The position numbers and the translations under genes were made by a program. From Bartonella queenslandensis (GTDB lineage: Bacteria; Pseudomonadota; Alphaproteobacteria; Rhizobiales; Rhizobiaceae), in the NCBI RefSeq assembly GCF_018155095.1, contig NZ_NAAI01000003.1, forward strand, positions 1 to 64,000: 64,000 nt of DNA, written 5' to 3'. The first letter of the stretch is position 1; the number at the start of each line of letters is the position of its first letter. Of the stretch, positions 1-9,292 are shown in pieces. The notes under the pieces were generated by a model that was given only the letters and a program-made list of their open reading frames with translations, was not told where the DNA came from and searched no databases.

Positions 1-405
1 CAAAAAAATATATTATTATTTATAATAAGTCTAATTTTTATAATTATTTCTATAATATTTTTTATGAGTATGTTCTATAAATTTAATTTATTTAATAGTT
101 TATTAAATATATGAAATAAATTATAGTAATATTATTACAATATATTAATTCTATTCTTTAAAAAAAATAATAATTACACTAAAATAGATCCTTTAAAATC
201 AGCGTTCTCATCAAGAGTTCTGTTTTTTATTTCCTATTTTTTAATCTTTTTAATTATTTCAAGCAGGGGTTGTTTTGAGATTATTATCTTTTGTATAAGA
301 ATTCTTAGTTTATAGTTTTTGAAAAGTGGTTATTTTCTTATATATCATAATTTATTGAAAAATAAGCTATTTTTATGAAATAAAGTAGCTTATATCTTTT
401 GATTG
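1..405. other. AT-rich non-coding region
   Basis: This stretch is extremely AT-rich, with runs of TTATTA and AAATAT, and has no credible reading frame. It lies downstream of the DUF1499 gene, whose stop is at 406. I see no clear intrinsic terminator, tRNA or repeat unit in it. Confidence 0.6.
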
Positions 406-1191
406 TTATTCATCGTCTTGTGAGAGAGGAAGTGAGGCGATTTCTGTATCAAGGGCATCCATAAAATCAATAATAAAGGCAGCATTGGTCCCCAAATCTC
501 TTGGCAAATAACGAGAAGCAGAACGCATATCAACAAAGGTTGTATTACCTTCATCAGTTAAACGAATGATAATGTCTGAAATAAAACCAAGGTAAAAAGT
601 TTTAGCTCTTGTTTCAATATAAATCTCATTTTCTTCACCTTTGAATTCTCGTTGTGCGACAATAGGCCAATCGTAGGCTTCTAAAACATTGAGAACGGAT
701 TCGCGAATGCGTTGAAGTGAGCCATCATAACGGCGCCCCGACATTTCTGGCCATTGTGACATCTGTAATGTTTCTTGTTCAGCTAAGGTACTTTTGAGTG
801 GCAAAGCATCGCTGGGACGTATTGTACGAAAAAAAGCCGGTGGTCTTTGTGTATCGGTAGAAACATCATAAAGAGCCGGTAAGGTAAACCAAAGTCCAAA
901 AAAGAGCATCAATGGTATCGCAGTTATTAACGAATAAACGATCCCTTTTAAAGCTTTCATTCCTCCTAGGGCGCCATAGACCCACAAACTATGAAGTGCT
1001 TTAATCGCGAGAAAAAGAGAAATAATCACACAGCAAGTAGAGATTCCTATCAAGATTATGAAGTCGCTTACGTTAAGTACGGAAAAACGTTGTAAAATTA
1101 TCGAAAATAGTAAAATAAAGAATGCTAATCCACCAAATCGAGGGGACCATACCGCTGCTCTTGAAATTAATCGAACATATCTCTTCTTCAT
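406..1191 (-). CDS. DUF1499 domain-containing membrane protein
   Basis: The product is about 261 residues. The N-terminal half has three hydrophobic segments (roughly residues 15-35, 42-62 and 80-105), consistent with an inner-membrane anchor. The C-terminal half matches the DUF1499 family as I know it, with motifs such as RRYDGS, ETRAKTFYLGF and DMRSASRYLPRDLG. DUF1499 proteins are widespread in Rhizobiales and their biochemical role is unknown. An upstream TTG is open in frame, but the ATG at 1191 is preceded by GAGGGG at good spacing and is preferred. The gene stands alone, with long spacers on both sides. Confidence 0.8.
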   Translation of the reverse strand: MKKRYVRLISRAAVWSPRFGGLAFFILLFSIILQRFSVLNVSDFIILIGISTCCVIISLFLAIKALHSLWVYGALGGMKALKGIVYSLITAIPLMLFFGLWFTLPALYDVSTDTQRPPAFFRTIRPSDALPLKSTLAEQETLQMSQWPEMSGRRYDGSLQRIRESVLNVLEAYDWPIVAQREFKGEENEIYIETRAKTFYLGFISDIIIRLTDEGNTTFVDMRSASRYLPRDLGTNAAFIIDFMDALDTEIASLPLSQDDE

Positions 1192-1966
1192 GAAGTTTTT
1201 TCCCCTCAATTATAAACTATAAGCAAAGTTTTTTTAGATTACCTATCTTACTAAAAGCTTCTGCTCATAAGACAAAAGTAAAGCACTTATTTTTGAGGTC
1301 AAGGATGCGTGATGTCTCATCAATTTCCAGTAGTTATTTTGGGGTTTTCATTGAAAACAATAAGCACTTCTTCAGCATTTCATTGCGTCATTGATCGAAT
1401 TTTGTAAGAATGTTTGTAAATACATAAAAATAAGCTCAAATAACCAAGTTTTTCAGTTATCATCAGAATATTTGTTTAGAAATTTACTCTTTCTCTTCTC
1501 GTTGTGGGGTGTTTTTTCTGTCGGATAAAGCCTATTGAATAACGCAACACCATTGCGTTGCCAATTTACATGCCAATCTCTCTTGTACGATACAAAAGAC
1601 ATGGTTTTGGTTGATCCAAGATGTGATAAGTTTGGAATGAGAGGATTCTGCTATATTCGGAACCCTCATTCAACAGTTAAAGAAATAAATTATCTTTATA
1701 AGTTAAACTATTAAGTATAACATAAGTGTATAAAACAGAGATTTTATTTTATCTCATATTGCTAATTAATAAGCTGCTTTTTTCTCTATACATGTGGTTT
1801 ATATTTCAATAGAAGATTATGTGAGAGGCTTAAAAAAAATTTAAGGACCTAACATCAGACAAACCTGAATTCGAATATTCGCTGAATAGAGGAAAAAAAT
1901 AACCGTCTTGATAGTTTTGTTTTCGTTTTTATTAAAAAGTAGATCGTTATACAAGTGAGAATATTT
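1192..1966. other. Gene-free spacer with a leader-repeat copy
   Basis: About 775 bases without a credible gene. A perfect 7-bp stem (AACGCAA/TTGCGTT) is at 1541-1559. Positions about 1590-1710 carry a degenerate copy of the dispersed repeat described separately. Small open frames here are AT-rich and lack ribosome binding sites. Confidence 0.6.
1590..1710 (+). repeat. Dispersed integrase-leader repeat, copy 1
   Basis: The segment from 1629 (GTTTGGAATGAGAGGATTC) through AATAAATTATCTTTATAA aligns with the copies at 53314 and 56658. The preceding bases, including GGTTTTGGTTGATCCAAGA, align with the part next to the integrase remnant at 56.6 kb. No clear integrase codons were found beside this copy, so it looks like a leader-only relic. 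Confidence 0.5.
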
Positions 1967-2506
1967 TTATTCATAAAATATGCGGCAAGTAGCAGATGAA
2001 AGAAAAGCTTCACTTTCTTTTTTGGCAAGGGAAGAAGCGACAAAAACACGTAAAATGACAAACCCTTCATTCAAATTTTTAGCAACCAAAACTGAATTGG
2101 CATTTTTTTTAGGTGTTGATTTTTTGAGTTCTATTATTTGTATTGGTTTTCCAATGATAAGATCGAGTGTAGCATCAGGGGCTGTTCGGTCATTAAGGCT
2201 GTAAAAAATAATTCCGTTGTGTGTGTAGGCAGCCAGTGACCAAAATTGTCGTGTTTTCAAAGCTTTTAAATGAACAGGTCCATTTTCAAGATTAAATCTG
2301 CAGACTTTAAGAAGAAAGAGGGGATCAGCAAATTGTTGAATAGGATTATCGGGAGGTAGATCAACAAATTGATAAGAGGCTCCAGATTTTTTAAGGCTTG
2401 CCCATATATTATTTTGTGTCCAAGTGGGGATCAGAAATAAAACGCAAATATGAACAATAATAGCGCCAATAATTGCAAGAAGTGCGGTATGAATAAATCT
2501 AGTCAC
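1967..2506 (-). CDS. DUF1254 family membrane-anchored protein
   Basis: A 179-residue protein starting with GTG. It has one N-terminal membrane segment (about residues 7-27) and then a probable periplasmic domain. The sequence fits the short rhizobial DUF1254 proteins, with motifs such as VDLPPDNP, DPLFLLKVCRFNL and AAYTHNG. It is the last gene of a three-gene operon and overlaps the DUF1214 gene by 8 bases, which suggests translational coupling. Companion DUF1254/DUF1214 genes are common in Brucella and relatives. Their function is unknown. Placement downstream of a penicillin-binding protein hints at an envelope role, which is inference. Confidence 0.75.
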   Translation of the reverse strand: MTRFIHTALLAIIGAIIVHICVLFLIPTWTQNNIWASLKKSGASYQFVDLPPDNPIQQFADPLFLLKVCRFNLENGPVHLKALKTRQFWSLAAYTHNGIIFYSLNDRTAPDATLDLIIGKPIQIIELKKSTPKKNANSVLVAKNLNEGFVILRVFVASSLAKKESEAFLSSATCRIFYE

Positions 2507-3116
2507 AATTTATTTGTCCTGATGGGATTTGTTCTATTGAGGGCATTGTGAGCTTTTGTAGTGCCGTTGCAGAGATGATTGAGGTATCGTATAAGCTAAG
2601 AATAAGCCCAAATTCTTTTTGACTAACTACTGCAAGCCAATTTCCGGATTGCGGTGTGGGTGAGATATTGATGCGCAATGAGCCATCATGCTCATAAGTA
2701 ATAGCGTTTGTGTGGAGTTCAAAAGGTATTTCTTTCGATGAACTATAGGGTTTAAGGGATTTATCAGCGGTATAAAGGGTAAAAAGACGGGTTTCAGGGA
2801 TATAACCTTTGAGCAAATAATGACAGTGAGGATGGAGTGGACGCCCTTGGTTATCTTGCCAAATCTGGAATTGAAGACCTTCAGTGCGTCCGAGTGAGAC
2901 GATGCCTTGTTTGGCGGTGCGGGCGCGGGTATAAGGATCCATATTGGTGGTTCCCACTTGTGGGTAAGCACTCCATTTTCCAATTGTGAAGCGTCCAAAA
3001 TGAGGAAAGGAATTGAGTACATAATCAACACTCAGTTTTCCACATAAAATGGAAAAAGCAAAAATAAAAAAGAAAATGGTGATGTTAAAAAACATCAGTG
3101 AATATCTTGAATTCAA
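2499..3116 (-). CDS. DUF1214 family membrane-anchored protein
   Basis: A 205-residue protein with one N-terminal membrane segment (about residues 8-30). A periplasmic domain follows that contains motifs typical of DUF1214: GTTNMDPYTRARTAKQGI and YTADKSLKPYSSSKEIPFELHT split by a linker, and SPTPQSGNWL near the C-terminus. Its start overlaps the stop of the penicillin-binding protein gene by 4 bases (ATGA type), so the two are probably translated from one mRNA. The molecular role is not known. DUF1214 and DUF1254 may form one functional unit. Confidence 0.8.
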   Translation of the reverse strand: MNSRYSLMFFNITIFFFIFAFSILCGKLSVDYVLNSFPHFGRFTIGKWSAYPQVGTTNMDPYTRARTAKQGIVSLGRTEGLQFQIWQDNQGRPLHPHCHYLLKGYIPETRLFTLYTADKSLKPYSSSKEIPFELHTNAITYEHDGSLRINISPTPQSGNWLAVVSQKEFGLILSLYDTSIISATALQKLTMPSIEQIPSGQINCD

Positions 3117-5257
3117 AATGTTGAGTCTCCAGTCCTTTTCAAGGAGATTACAGAGGGTTTCTTTAGATCTTTGTTAATCAATCGCACGATATTTAATGTT
3201 TCAGAAGAAAGCGTAGAAGGTATTGGGGGGAAAGAGTCAGAATCTGCTTGGGAGGAAAGTGTTGGGGAGGGATAAGGAAGGAGAGAATTTTTAACACCAT
3301 AGAGCTGTTTAAGCATGATATTTTGATGTGCTGCGAGCATAATACGATGCCATATCATGGCCGGAACTCCACCCCCAAAAGCACGATTCATTGGTGAAAA
3401 GTTATCATTTCCCATCCACACTGCTCCCGTATAATTTCCCGTAAACCCAACAAACCAAGCATCACGATAGGATTGTGATGTTCCAGTTTTTCCAGCGACA
3501 AGTGTCATGGGCAGAGCAGCACGCTTACCGGATCCTCGTGTTGTGACACCCACCATCATTTGGTTCATATAAGCAGCTGATTGACTGCTGAGAACACGGT
3601 GTAGTTTTTTTCCGTTATGCTCGAAATCCCACACAATACGACCATCGATTGTTCTGATTTGTGTGAATCCATGACGATTACCCGCTATCCCGCCATTCGC
3701 AAAAACATTAAAGCCAGTTGCTTGATCCATGGGAGTCATGTTGGAAGTACCAAGAACCATCGTTTTGTGTGATAAAATATGCGCGTTAATCCCCATATTT
3801 TTGATGAGGTCTATGATGGGTTGGGTATTGCGGTTAAGATATTGATAGGTGAGATAAACAGGGACTGTATTAATGGAAAAGGCTAAAGCCGTTGCTAAAT
3901 CAATTTTCCCCAGATAACGACCAGAATTATTTTTGGGTGTCCAACCGCCCCAATTGACAGGGGCATCTAAAACGGTTGTTGAAGGTGATAGACCGTGTTC
4001 TAGGGCGGTTGCGTAAACATAAGGTTTGAATGAAGAACCAACTTGTCGTCCACCTTGGGTCGCTCTGTTAAATTGGCTTTTTTTATAGTCCAGTCCTCCA
4101 ACAATTGCACATACAGCACCGTTATTGTCGAGTATAACAGTGGCGGCTTGTGTTACGCGGTATTGTTGACCATATTGATGTAAGTGATACGCAATTGATT
4201 CTTCTGCTAATTTTTGAAGTGCGGGATCAAGCGTTGTTTGAATAATTAAACTATGGCTTGGAAGTTGATCACGCATTTTTTTGACTTCCTCGAATGCCCA
4301 ATCAAGGAAATAATCAGGTTGATTATTTTCTATGTGGGGAAGGGCCTTAGCAGGATGGCGATGCGCGTTGATAATTTGGCTCTTCGTCATAAAGCCACTA
4401 TTAACGAGATTGGAGAGGACGACATTGGCACGTGTTTGAGCAGCAAAGAGATGACTATGAGGGGCATATTTTGTTGGAGCTTTAAAGAGTCCGGCTAACA
4501 TAGCTGATTCACTTAAAGAGACATGACGGATGTCTTTTCCAAAATAAAATTTTGCAGCGGCAGCAATACCAAAATTGTTTCCTCCCATATAAGCGCGGTC
4601 AAGATAAAGTTGTAAAATCTGTTTTTTGCTAAAATTTGCTTCTAACCAAAGAGCAAGATAAGCCTCTTTGATTTTACGTGTTATCGTTCTCTCGTTTGTT
4701 AAGAATAAATTTTTAGCCAATTGTTGTGTGAGGGTTGAACCACCTTGTACCACACCTTTAGCTTGCATATTTTGTGAAATTGCCCGTGTAAGTCCCTGAA
4801 AGTCAATGCCCCAATGATCGAAAAAACGACGATCTTCTGTTGCGAGAACGGCTTTAATAACAGTGTCAGGCATTTCCTCAACAGGGACAGAGATTGCCGG
4901 TAGTGCACCACGGTGCCCAATGGGATTTCCATAGCGATCTAAAAAAAGGATGGAAAAGTTTTTGGGAGAAGACCAGTCTGTTTTGGTCAATTCAAAAATA
5001 GAAATGCCCAAAATGGTGAAAAGAGTAAACCCCATCAATCCTAATGTCATTATTTCATCGAGAATTTCAACGACAAAACGTTTCCATCCTTGAAGATGAA
5101 AATTTTGTGAAATGATTTTCGCCTTTTTCCAGAAAAAACTGTTAGCAGAACGAATGCGATAAAGCGCTGTATCTAATCGTGCATCTAATTCGATGAGAGC
5201 AGGGCTGTGAAATGGCTTGTGGTGTTTCCCTTTCTTTTTTTTAAAAAAATCAAACAT
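3113..5257 (-). CDS. Bifunctional penicillin-binding protein (PBP1A/1C-like)
   Basis: A 714-residue class A penicillin-binding protein that polymerises and cross-links peptidoglycan at the outer face of the inner membrane. A basic cytoplasmic tail precedes one membrane segment at about residues 68-90. The glycosyltransferase (GT51) domain shows EDRRFFDHWG at 141-150 with the catalytic Glu, and GGSTLTQQLAKN at 172-183. The transpeptidase domain has SSFK with nucleophile Ser408, SIN at 461-463 and KTG at 590-592. All catalytic motifs are intact. The C-terminal 60 residues are low-complexity and Ser/Pro-rich. It heads an operon with the DUF1214 and DUF1254 genes. Rhizobial genomes carry several class A PBPs, so no gene symbol is given. 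Confidence 0.93.
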   Translation of the reverse strand: MFDFFKKKKGKHHKPFHSPALIELDARLDTALYRIRSANSFFWKKAKIISQNFHLQGWKRFVVEILDEIMTLGLMGFTLFTILGISIFELTKTDWSSPKNFSILFLDRYGNPIGHRGALPAISVPVEEMPDTVIKAVLATEDRRFFDHWGIDFQGLTRAISQNMQAKGVVQGGSTLTQQLAKNLFLTNERTITRKIKEAYLALWLEANFSKKQILQLYLDRAYMGGNNFGIAAAAKFYFGKDIRHVSLSESAMLAGLFKAPTKYAPHSHLFAAQTRANVVLSNLVNSGFMTKSQIINAHRHPAKALPHIENNQPDYFLDWAFEEVKKMRDQLPSHSLIIQTTLDPALQKLAEESIAYHLHQYGQQYRVTQAATVILDNNGAVCAIVGGLDYKKSQFNRATQGGRQVGSSFKPYVYATALEHGLSPSTTVLDAPVNWGGWTPKNNSGRYLGKIDLATALAFSINTVPVYLTYQYLNRNTQPIIDLIKNMGINAHILSHKTMVLGTSNMTPMDQATGFNVFANGGIAGNRHGFTQIRTIDGRIVWDFEHNGKKLHRVLSSQSAAYMNQMMVGVTTRGSGKRAALPMTLVAGKTGTSQSYRDAWFVGFTGNYTGAVWMGNDNFSPMNRAFGGGVPAMIWHRIMLAAHQNIMLKQLYGVKNSLLPYPSPTLSSQADSDSFPPIPSTLSSETLNIVRLINKDLKKPSVISLKRTGDSTF

Positions 5258-5605
5258 TTAAAGAGAGCCTATGGTCAAGCAATATAATCAAACAAATCTA
5301 CAATAATTATATGGAGTAGAAATATTCTTTTGCTATAGTGCTAACAGAGAAAGAATTTATTTTAGAATTATTCATTTTTTGTGGGAGAGAGTATTAAGGG
5401 TTTATTATTTTATTCAATAAATTTTCTTTACATTATTAAAAAGATTTTATTTTGAATTTTTTAAAATTTTGAGTAATATTAAAACGTTCTTCTATAAGAT
5501 AAAGGATAAATTATTTTCCATTTGTGATTTTTAAATCAACCCCAAAAAAAACATTATTTCTTTTATCCTTCACAAGAAGGAAGAGAGGTTGTTGAGATAT
5601 CTACG
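5258..5605. promoter_or_regulatory. Divergent promoter region between the PBP operon and feuNPQ
   Basis: This 348-base AT-rich spacer separates divergently transcribed genes and must contain both promoters. No hexamer pair stands out enough to assign. An SD-like GAAGGAAGAGAGG lies at about 5576-5589, upstream of the feuN start. Confidence 0.4.
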
Positions 5606-5839
5606 ATGAAAAAAGTTTTCTTATTTTTAATGTTAGCAAATTTTTTAGGGGCAGATTCTGTTCTGGCTGCTAGTTGTGCTGAGGTGGGTAAGAAGGTTGC
5701 AACTCAAGAGAAAGGGGTTCTTGTCCGTTCAAAACTGGTTGTTCACGATGGAATGGATATGTGTGAAATTGTGGTTGTTGTACCAGCCCGTAATGGTGAG
5801 AAATTGCGTCGTGTTGAGTTTTCCGTTCCTGCTGATTAG
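5606..5839 (+). CDS. feuN: FeuN-like small periplasmic modulator
   Basis: A 77-residue protein with a clear signal peptide (MKKVFLFLMLANFLGADSVLAA, cleavage near residue 22). The small mature domain has two cysteines, at about residues 24 and 52. It lies 21 bases upstream of an OmpR-type regulator and its kinase. In Sinorhizobium meliloti the small periplasmic protein FeuN is encoded directly upstream of feuP-feuQ and restrains FeuPQ signalling. Size, export signal and position all match. The family call rests mainly on this context, because the sequence has no diagnostic domain motif. Confidence 0.65.
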   Translation: MKKVFLFLMLANFLGADSVLAASCAEVGKKVATQEKGVLVRSKLVVHDGMDMCEIVVVVPARNGEKLRRVEFSVPAD

Positions 5840-5860
5840 TCTTTGGCAGATGGTGTTGTG

Positions 5861-6529
5861 ATGCGTATTTTAATCGTTGAAGATGATCGGAATCTTCACC
5901 ATCAATTAGCAGAAGCTGTAAAACGGGCAGGGTATGTTTCCGATAGTGCTTTCGATGGTGAAGAGGCTTATTTTTTAGGCAGCACGGAGTCTTATGACGC
6001 GGTGATACTTGATATAGGTTTACCGCAAATTGATGGTGTTCGTGTTGTTGAAAAATGGCGTCAAGAAGGGCGCACCATGCCTGTTTTAATGTTAACGGCA
6101 CGAGATCGTTGGTCTGATAAAGTTCTTGGTATTGATGCAGGAGCTGACGATTATGTTGTGAAGCCATTTCATTTGGAGGAAGTGATGGCACGTTTGCGGG
6201 CGCTAATTCGTCGTGCGACAGGACATGCGACAAGTGCCTTATGTTGCGGAAATGTTTTATTGGATACGAAGACATCTCGTGTTTTTGTGGATGGTCAATT
6301 GATTAAACTAACGTCTTATGAATTTAGACTTCTTTCCTATCTTATGCATCATTGTGACAGAGTCATTTCAAGGACGGAGCTTACCGAACATCTTTATGAT
6401 CAGGATTTTGATAAAGACTCAAATACGGTGGAAGTTTTTGTTGGTCGATTACGGAAAAAGCTTGGAGTGGATTTGATCGAAACTATTCGAGGAATGGGGT
6501 ATCGCGTGAGAACACTAGGTGATGGATGA
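5861..6529 (+). CDS. feuP: Response regulator FeuP
   Basis: A 222-residue OmpR/PhoB-type regulator. The receiver domain has the acidic pocket Glu7-Asp8-Asp9, phospho-acceptor Asp51 (VILDIGLP) and the conserved Lys in VVKPF near residue 104. The C-terminal winged helix ends with TVEVFVGRLRKKLGV and RGMGYRV. The ATG at 5861 starts exactly at MRILIVEDD. A TTG at 5843 is also in frame but would add six residues not seen in the family. The stop overlaps the feuQ start (ATGA). FeuP of S. meliloti and Brucella controls envelope and osmolarity genes; the same role here is inferred. Confidence 0.88.
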   Translation: MRILIVEDDRNLHHQLAEAVKRAGYVSDSAFDGEEAYFLGSTESYDAVILDIGLPQIDGVRVVEKWRQEGRTMPVLMLTARDRWSDKVLGIDAGADDYVVKPFHLEEVMARLRALIRRATGHATSALCCGNVLLDTKTSRVFVDGQLIKLTSYEFRLLSYLMHHCDRVISRTELTEHLYDQDFDKDSNTVEVFVGRLRKKLGVDLIETIRGMGYRVRTLGDG

Positions 6530-7944
6530 ATGTTTTCAAAGAAGATAATTGGTTTAAGAGGTTCTTTTTTGTAATTACGCGATCTCTCAGTTTACGTGTT
6601 ATGATCTTATCAACACTATGGGTTGTTATTTCCCTTTTATCGATTTCTGCAGTGAGTATTTTATTTTATAAACGTTCAACTGAAGAAAGCCTAGAACGGA
6701 TTCTTTCTGCTCAACTCTACAGTTTGATTGCAACAGTGACAGTAGCCCCAGACGGGACTTTGAGAGGAGGGGCTGGGATTGATGACATTCGTTATACTGA
6801 TCCAACAACGGGATGGTATTGGGAAGTTATTGCCATATCTCATAATTTAAAAGGAAGATTGACATCTCCCTCATTGGGAACAGAAGAGTTGTTTACACCC
6901 AGCGATGTCGATATACCTTTTGACAATAAATTCTTTCGCTCTTATCGAATAAAGGGGAACAATGATCAAATGCTACAAGTGATTGAGAGTGATGTTGTTC
7001 TTGATAATAAAAATCATATTGCACGTTTTCGGCTTGTTGGGAATATGGATGAAGTTCATGCCCAAGTAAGGGAATTTAAGCGGACTTTGCAAATTTTTCT
7101 TTGGAGTTTTGGTATTGGGAGTGTTCTTATTAATATTGCTATTATTTTCTTTAGTTTTCAACCATTAAAACTTATTCGGCGCACATTGAATGATATTCGA
7201 GAAGGGAGAGTTCGTTACGTGAATACGGATTTAGTCAGCGAAGTGATGCCACTTGCACAAGAGATGAATGCTCTCATTAAGAATAATCAGCGTATTATTG
7301 AACGATTTCGCACACAGGTTGGTAATCTTGCGCATTCATTGAAGACGCCTCTGTCCGTGATTATGAATGAGACAGATAAGATGCACGGAAAACAGACTTT
7401 TTTGTTGAGAGAGCAAACGCAAATCATGCAAGCTCAAATTAATCATTATCTTCAGCGGGCGCGGATTGCAGCGCAATGCGATAGCATTATCTATCATACG
7501 TCTGTTCGTAGTGTGGTTGATCGTTTAGTGCGGGTTATGAAAAAGCTTAATCCTGAAAAACAAATTCAATTTATTATGGATGTTGATGATATTATTTTTT
7601 CTGGAGAGAAGGAAGATTTAGAAGAAATTATAGGAAATTTGATTGAAAACGCTACTCAATGGTCTCGCGCAAAGGTGTTGATCTCTTGTTGTTTAGACGA
7701 AAACGTTGAAGAAGAGAAATACTTTAGTATCCTTATCGAAGATGATGGTCCTGGTTTAACAGAAGATAAAATTGATGAAGCGTTAAAAAGAGGGTGGCGG
7801 TTTGATGAAAGTAAGCCGGGGACAGGTTTAGGGTTAGCAATTGTTTCAGATCTGGTCAATGAATATGGTGGAAATCTCTTTTTATCGCGCTCTGTCTTGG
7901 GTGGATTGTGTACAAAAGTCTTATTACCCAAAATGGGAGAATAA
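6526..7944 (+). CDS. feuQ: Sensor histidine kinase FeuQ
   Basis: A 472-residue inner-membrane kinase with two membrane segments (about residues 24-46 and 190-211) bracketing a periplasmic sensor domain of about 140 residues. A HAMP-like linker follows, then the H-box GNLAHSLKTPLSVI with phospho-acceptor His270. The ATPase domain has the N-box (IIGNLIENATQWS), DDGPGLTED and GTGLGLAIV. It overlaps feuP by 4 bases, so the two are co-translated. The periplasmic domain is the expected partner of the FeuN product encoded two genes upstream. Confidence 0.88.
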   Translation: MNVFKEDNWFKRFFFVITRSLSLRVMILSTLWVVISLLSISAVSILFYKRSTEESLERILSAQLYSLIATVTVAPDGTLRGGAGIDDIRYTDPTTGWYWEVIAISHNLKGRLTSPSLGTEELFTPSDVDIPFDNKFFRSYRIKGNNDQMLQVIESDVVLDNKNHIARFRLVGNMDEVHAQVREFKRTLQIFLWSFGIGSVLINIAIIFFSFQPLKLIRRTLNDIREGRVRYVNTDLVSEVMPLAQEMNALIKNNQRIIERFRTQVGNLAHSLKTPLSVIMNETDKMHGKQTFLLREQTQIMQAQINHYLQRARIAAQCDSIIYHTSVRSVVDRLVRVMKKLNPEKQIQFIMDVDDIIFSGEKEDLEEIIGNLIENATQWSRAKVLISCCLDENVEEEKYFSILIEDDGPGLTEDKIDEALKRGWRFDESKPGTGLGLAIVSDLVNEYGGNLFLSRSVLGGLCTKVLLPKMGE

Positions 7945-8234
7945 CATATTTTCTTCTTAAGGAGGAAATGTCTATACAGTTTGTAGAAAAATATTTAGAC
8001 AATGCAAAAAAGTAGAGAGGCATTTCAGAAGATTTTTATAATCAAAATATGAAAATAAAGTCTTGTTTTTATGTTCTTGATAGAAGTAATCTTTATGCGA
8101 GAAAGGAACAAAAGATTTTACGATGTTCTTCATAAAAAGATGAATTTTTATCATTTCACATCACTCTTCTCATATCTCGTGAATAGGGTAAAGGATAAAC
8201 GGGTTATCTTCTGTTTGTATTGGAAAAAAATGAT

Positions 8235-9002
8235 ATGCTTTTACTCATTTTTGCAGCATTTTTTCTCACTTTTCTGGCAATTATTCTGTTTCTTTCACTA
8301 CGTTTTGATGATGGGGGAGAGAAAAAGTGGAAAGTTCAAACCATGGATGCTGATAAAAGTCATCGGCATATGATTGATGCTCATAAGCTTTATAGGCCCT
8401 ATAAAAAAAGAAATATTCTTAAAGCTTTAAGTATTTTTTTTGTTCTTCTGATGACATGGAGTATTTATGGTTTGACAGGCAGTCCAGAAGTGAAAAGTTA
8501 TTTTTTCAGCGAATTAATGGATAAGGATCCTAAAATTCTGAGTCAACAAGAAAAGCTTGTTCGTCTACAAGTGCTTTTTTTCCGCTCTCCTCATGATGGC
8601 AAGCTAGCAGATGCGTTAGCGGTAGGGTATCTTGAAGAAAGCTATTTTCAAGAAGCTGTAAATACTTATTTAGATGCCCTTCGTTTGAATGGAGAAACAG
8701 CTCCAAGGCTTGTAGGATATGGTTTAGCATTGGTTGGTTATGAAGGGGGAATGATAACGCAAGAAGCACAAAATGCTTTTCAAAAAGCCGCGGATTTAGC
8801 GCCAACAGATTTTTATCCACGTCTATTGTTGGCCGAAGCCTTTCATCAAGCTGGAGAAACGGCGCAGGCAGTGCAGTTTTTACAAAGTTTTCTTGAGTCA
8901 ATGCCTGAAAATTTTGCTGGACGATCACGGGTTGAAAAAATGATAATTCAGTTACTTGGCTCAGCAAGTGAACAGTCAAAGAAAAATCATCCTCGTCAAT
9001 AG
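8235..9002 (+). CDS. ccmI: Cytochrome c maturation protein CcmI (CycH)
   Basis: About 255 residues. The protein has an N-terminal membrane segment (MLLLIFAAFFLTFLAIILFL), a cytoplasmic loop, and a second membrane segment near residues 70-88. The periplasmic domain of TPR-like helical repeats includes YLEESYFQEAVNTYLDAL and EAFHQAGETAQAVQFL. CcmI presents the C-terminal tail of apocytochrome c to the heme-ligating CcmF/CcmH machinery. It is the first gene of ccmI-ccmE-ccmF-ccmH. A TTG 15 bases upstream is also open, but the ATG at 8235 gives the usual family N-terminus. It is followed by a 290-base spacer with no gene. Confidence 0.85.
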   Translation: MLLLIFAAFFLTFLAIILFLSLRFDDGGEKKWKVQTMDADKSHRHMIDAHKLYRPYKKRNILKALSIFFVLLMTWSIYGLTGSPEVKSYFFSELMDKDPKILSQQEKLVRLQVLFFRSPHDGKLADALAVGYLEESYFQEAVNTYLDALRLNGETAPRLVGYGLALVGYEGGMITQEAQNAFQKAADLAPTDFYPRLLLAEAFHQAGETAQAVQFLQSFLESMPENFAGRSRVEKMIIQLLGSASEQSKKNHPRQ

Positions 9003-9292
9003 AGATAGAGAAAATCTGTTTAGAAAGATAAGAAACGTTATCATTCTAGAAGTGGAAGGTATGTGGAGGCGATAGAAGAACAGAAATGAAGAATTGAAAG
9101 AGTGCGATATTAAGTGGTGATACGTTAAGTAAAAATTGCTAGAAAAAGTAAGAAAAATATTGGTAAGCTTATTAGCAAAGGTAAAGGATTGGATAAAAAG
9201 TTGCACCTCTATAGAAGATGTGCAAAACTCTTTAAAAAATAAACTATAGAAATGGGTGCTTATATAACGTGTTTAAAATTTTTTCGTAGACT
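9003..9292. other. Spacer between ccmI and ccmE
   Basis: These 290 bases interrupt what is usually a tight ccmI-ccmE junction. No credible ORF, tRNA or clear terminator is visible. An internal promoter for ccmEFH may lie here, but none can be assigned by eye. Confidence 0.4.

Noticed and set aside
1855-2070. 71-codon minus frame rich in Phe, Leu and Lys
   Set aside because: It overlaps the DUF1254 gene and consists of low-complexity AT-rich codons.
5670-6275. 201-codon minus frame opposite feuP
   Set aside because: Antisense shadow of feuN/feuP with a His/Gln-rich composition typical of reverse-strand reading.
8071-8373. 100-codon plus frame upstream of and overlapping ccmI
   Set aside because: It overlaps the well-supported ccmI in another frame and has AT-driven residue composition.
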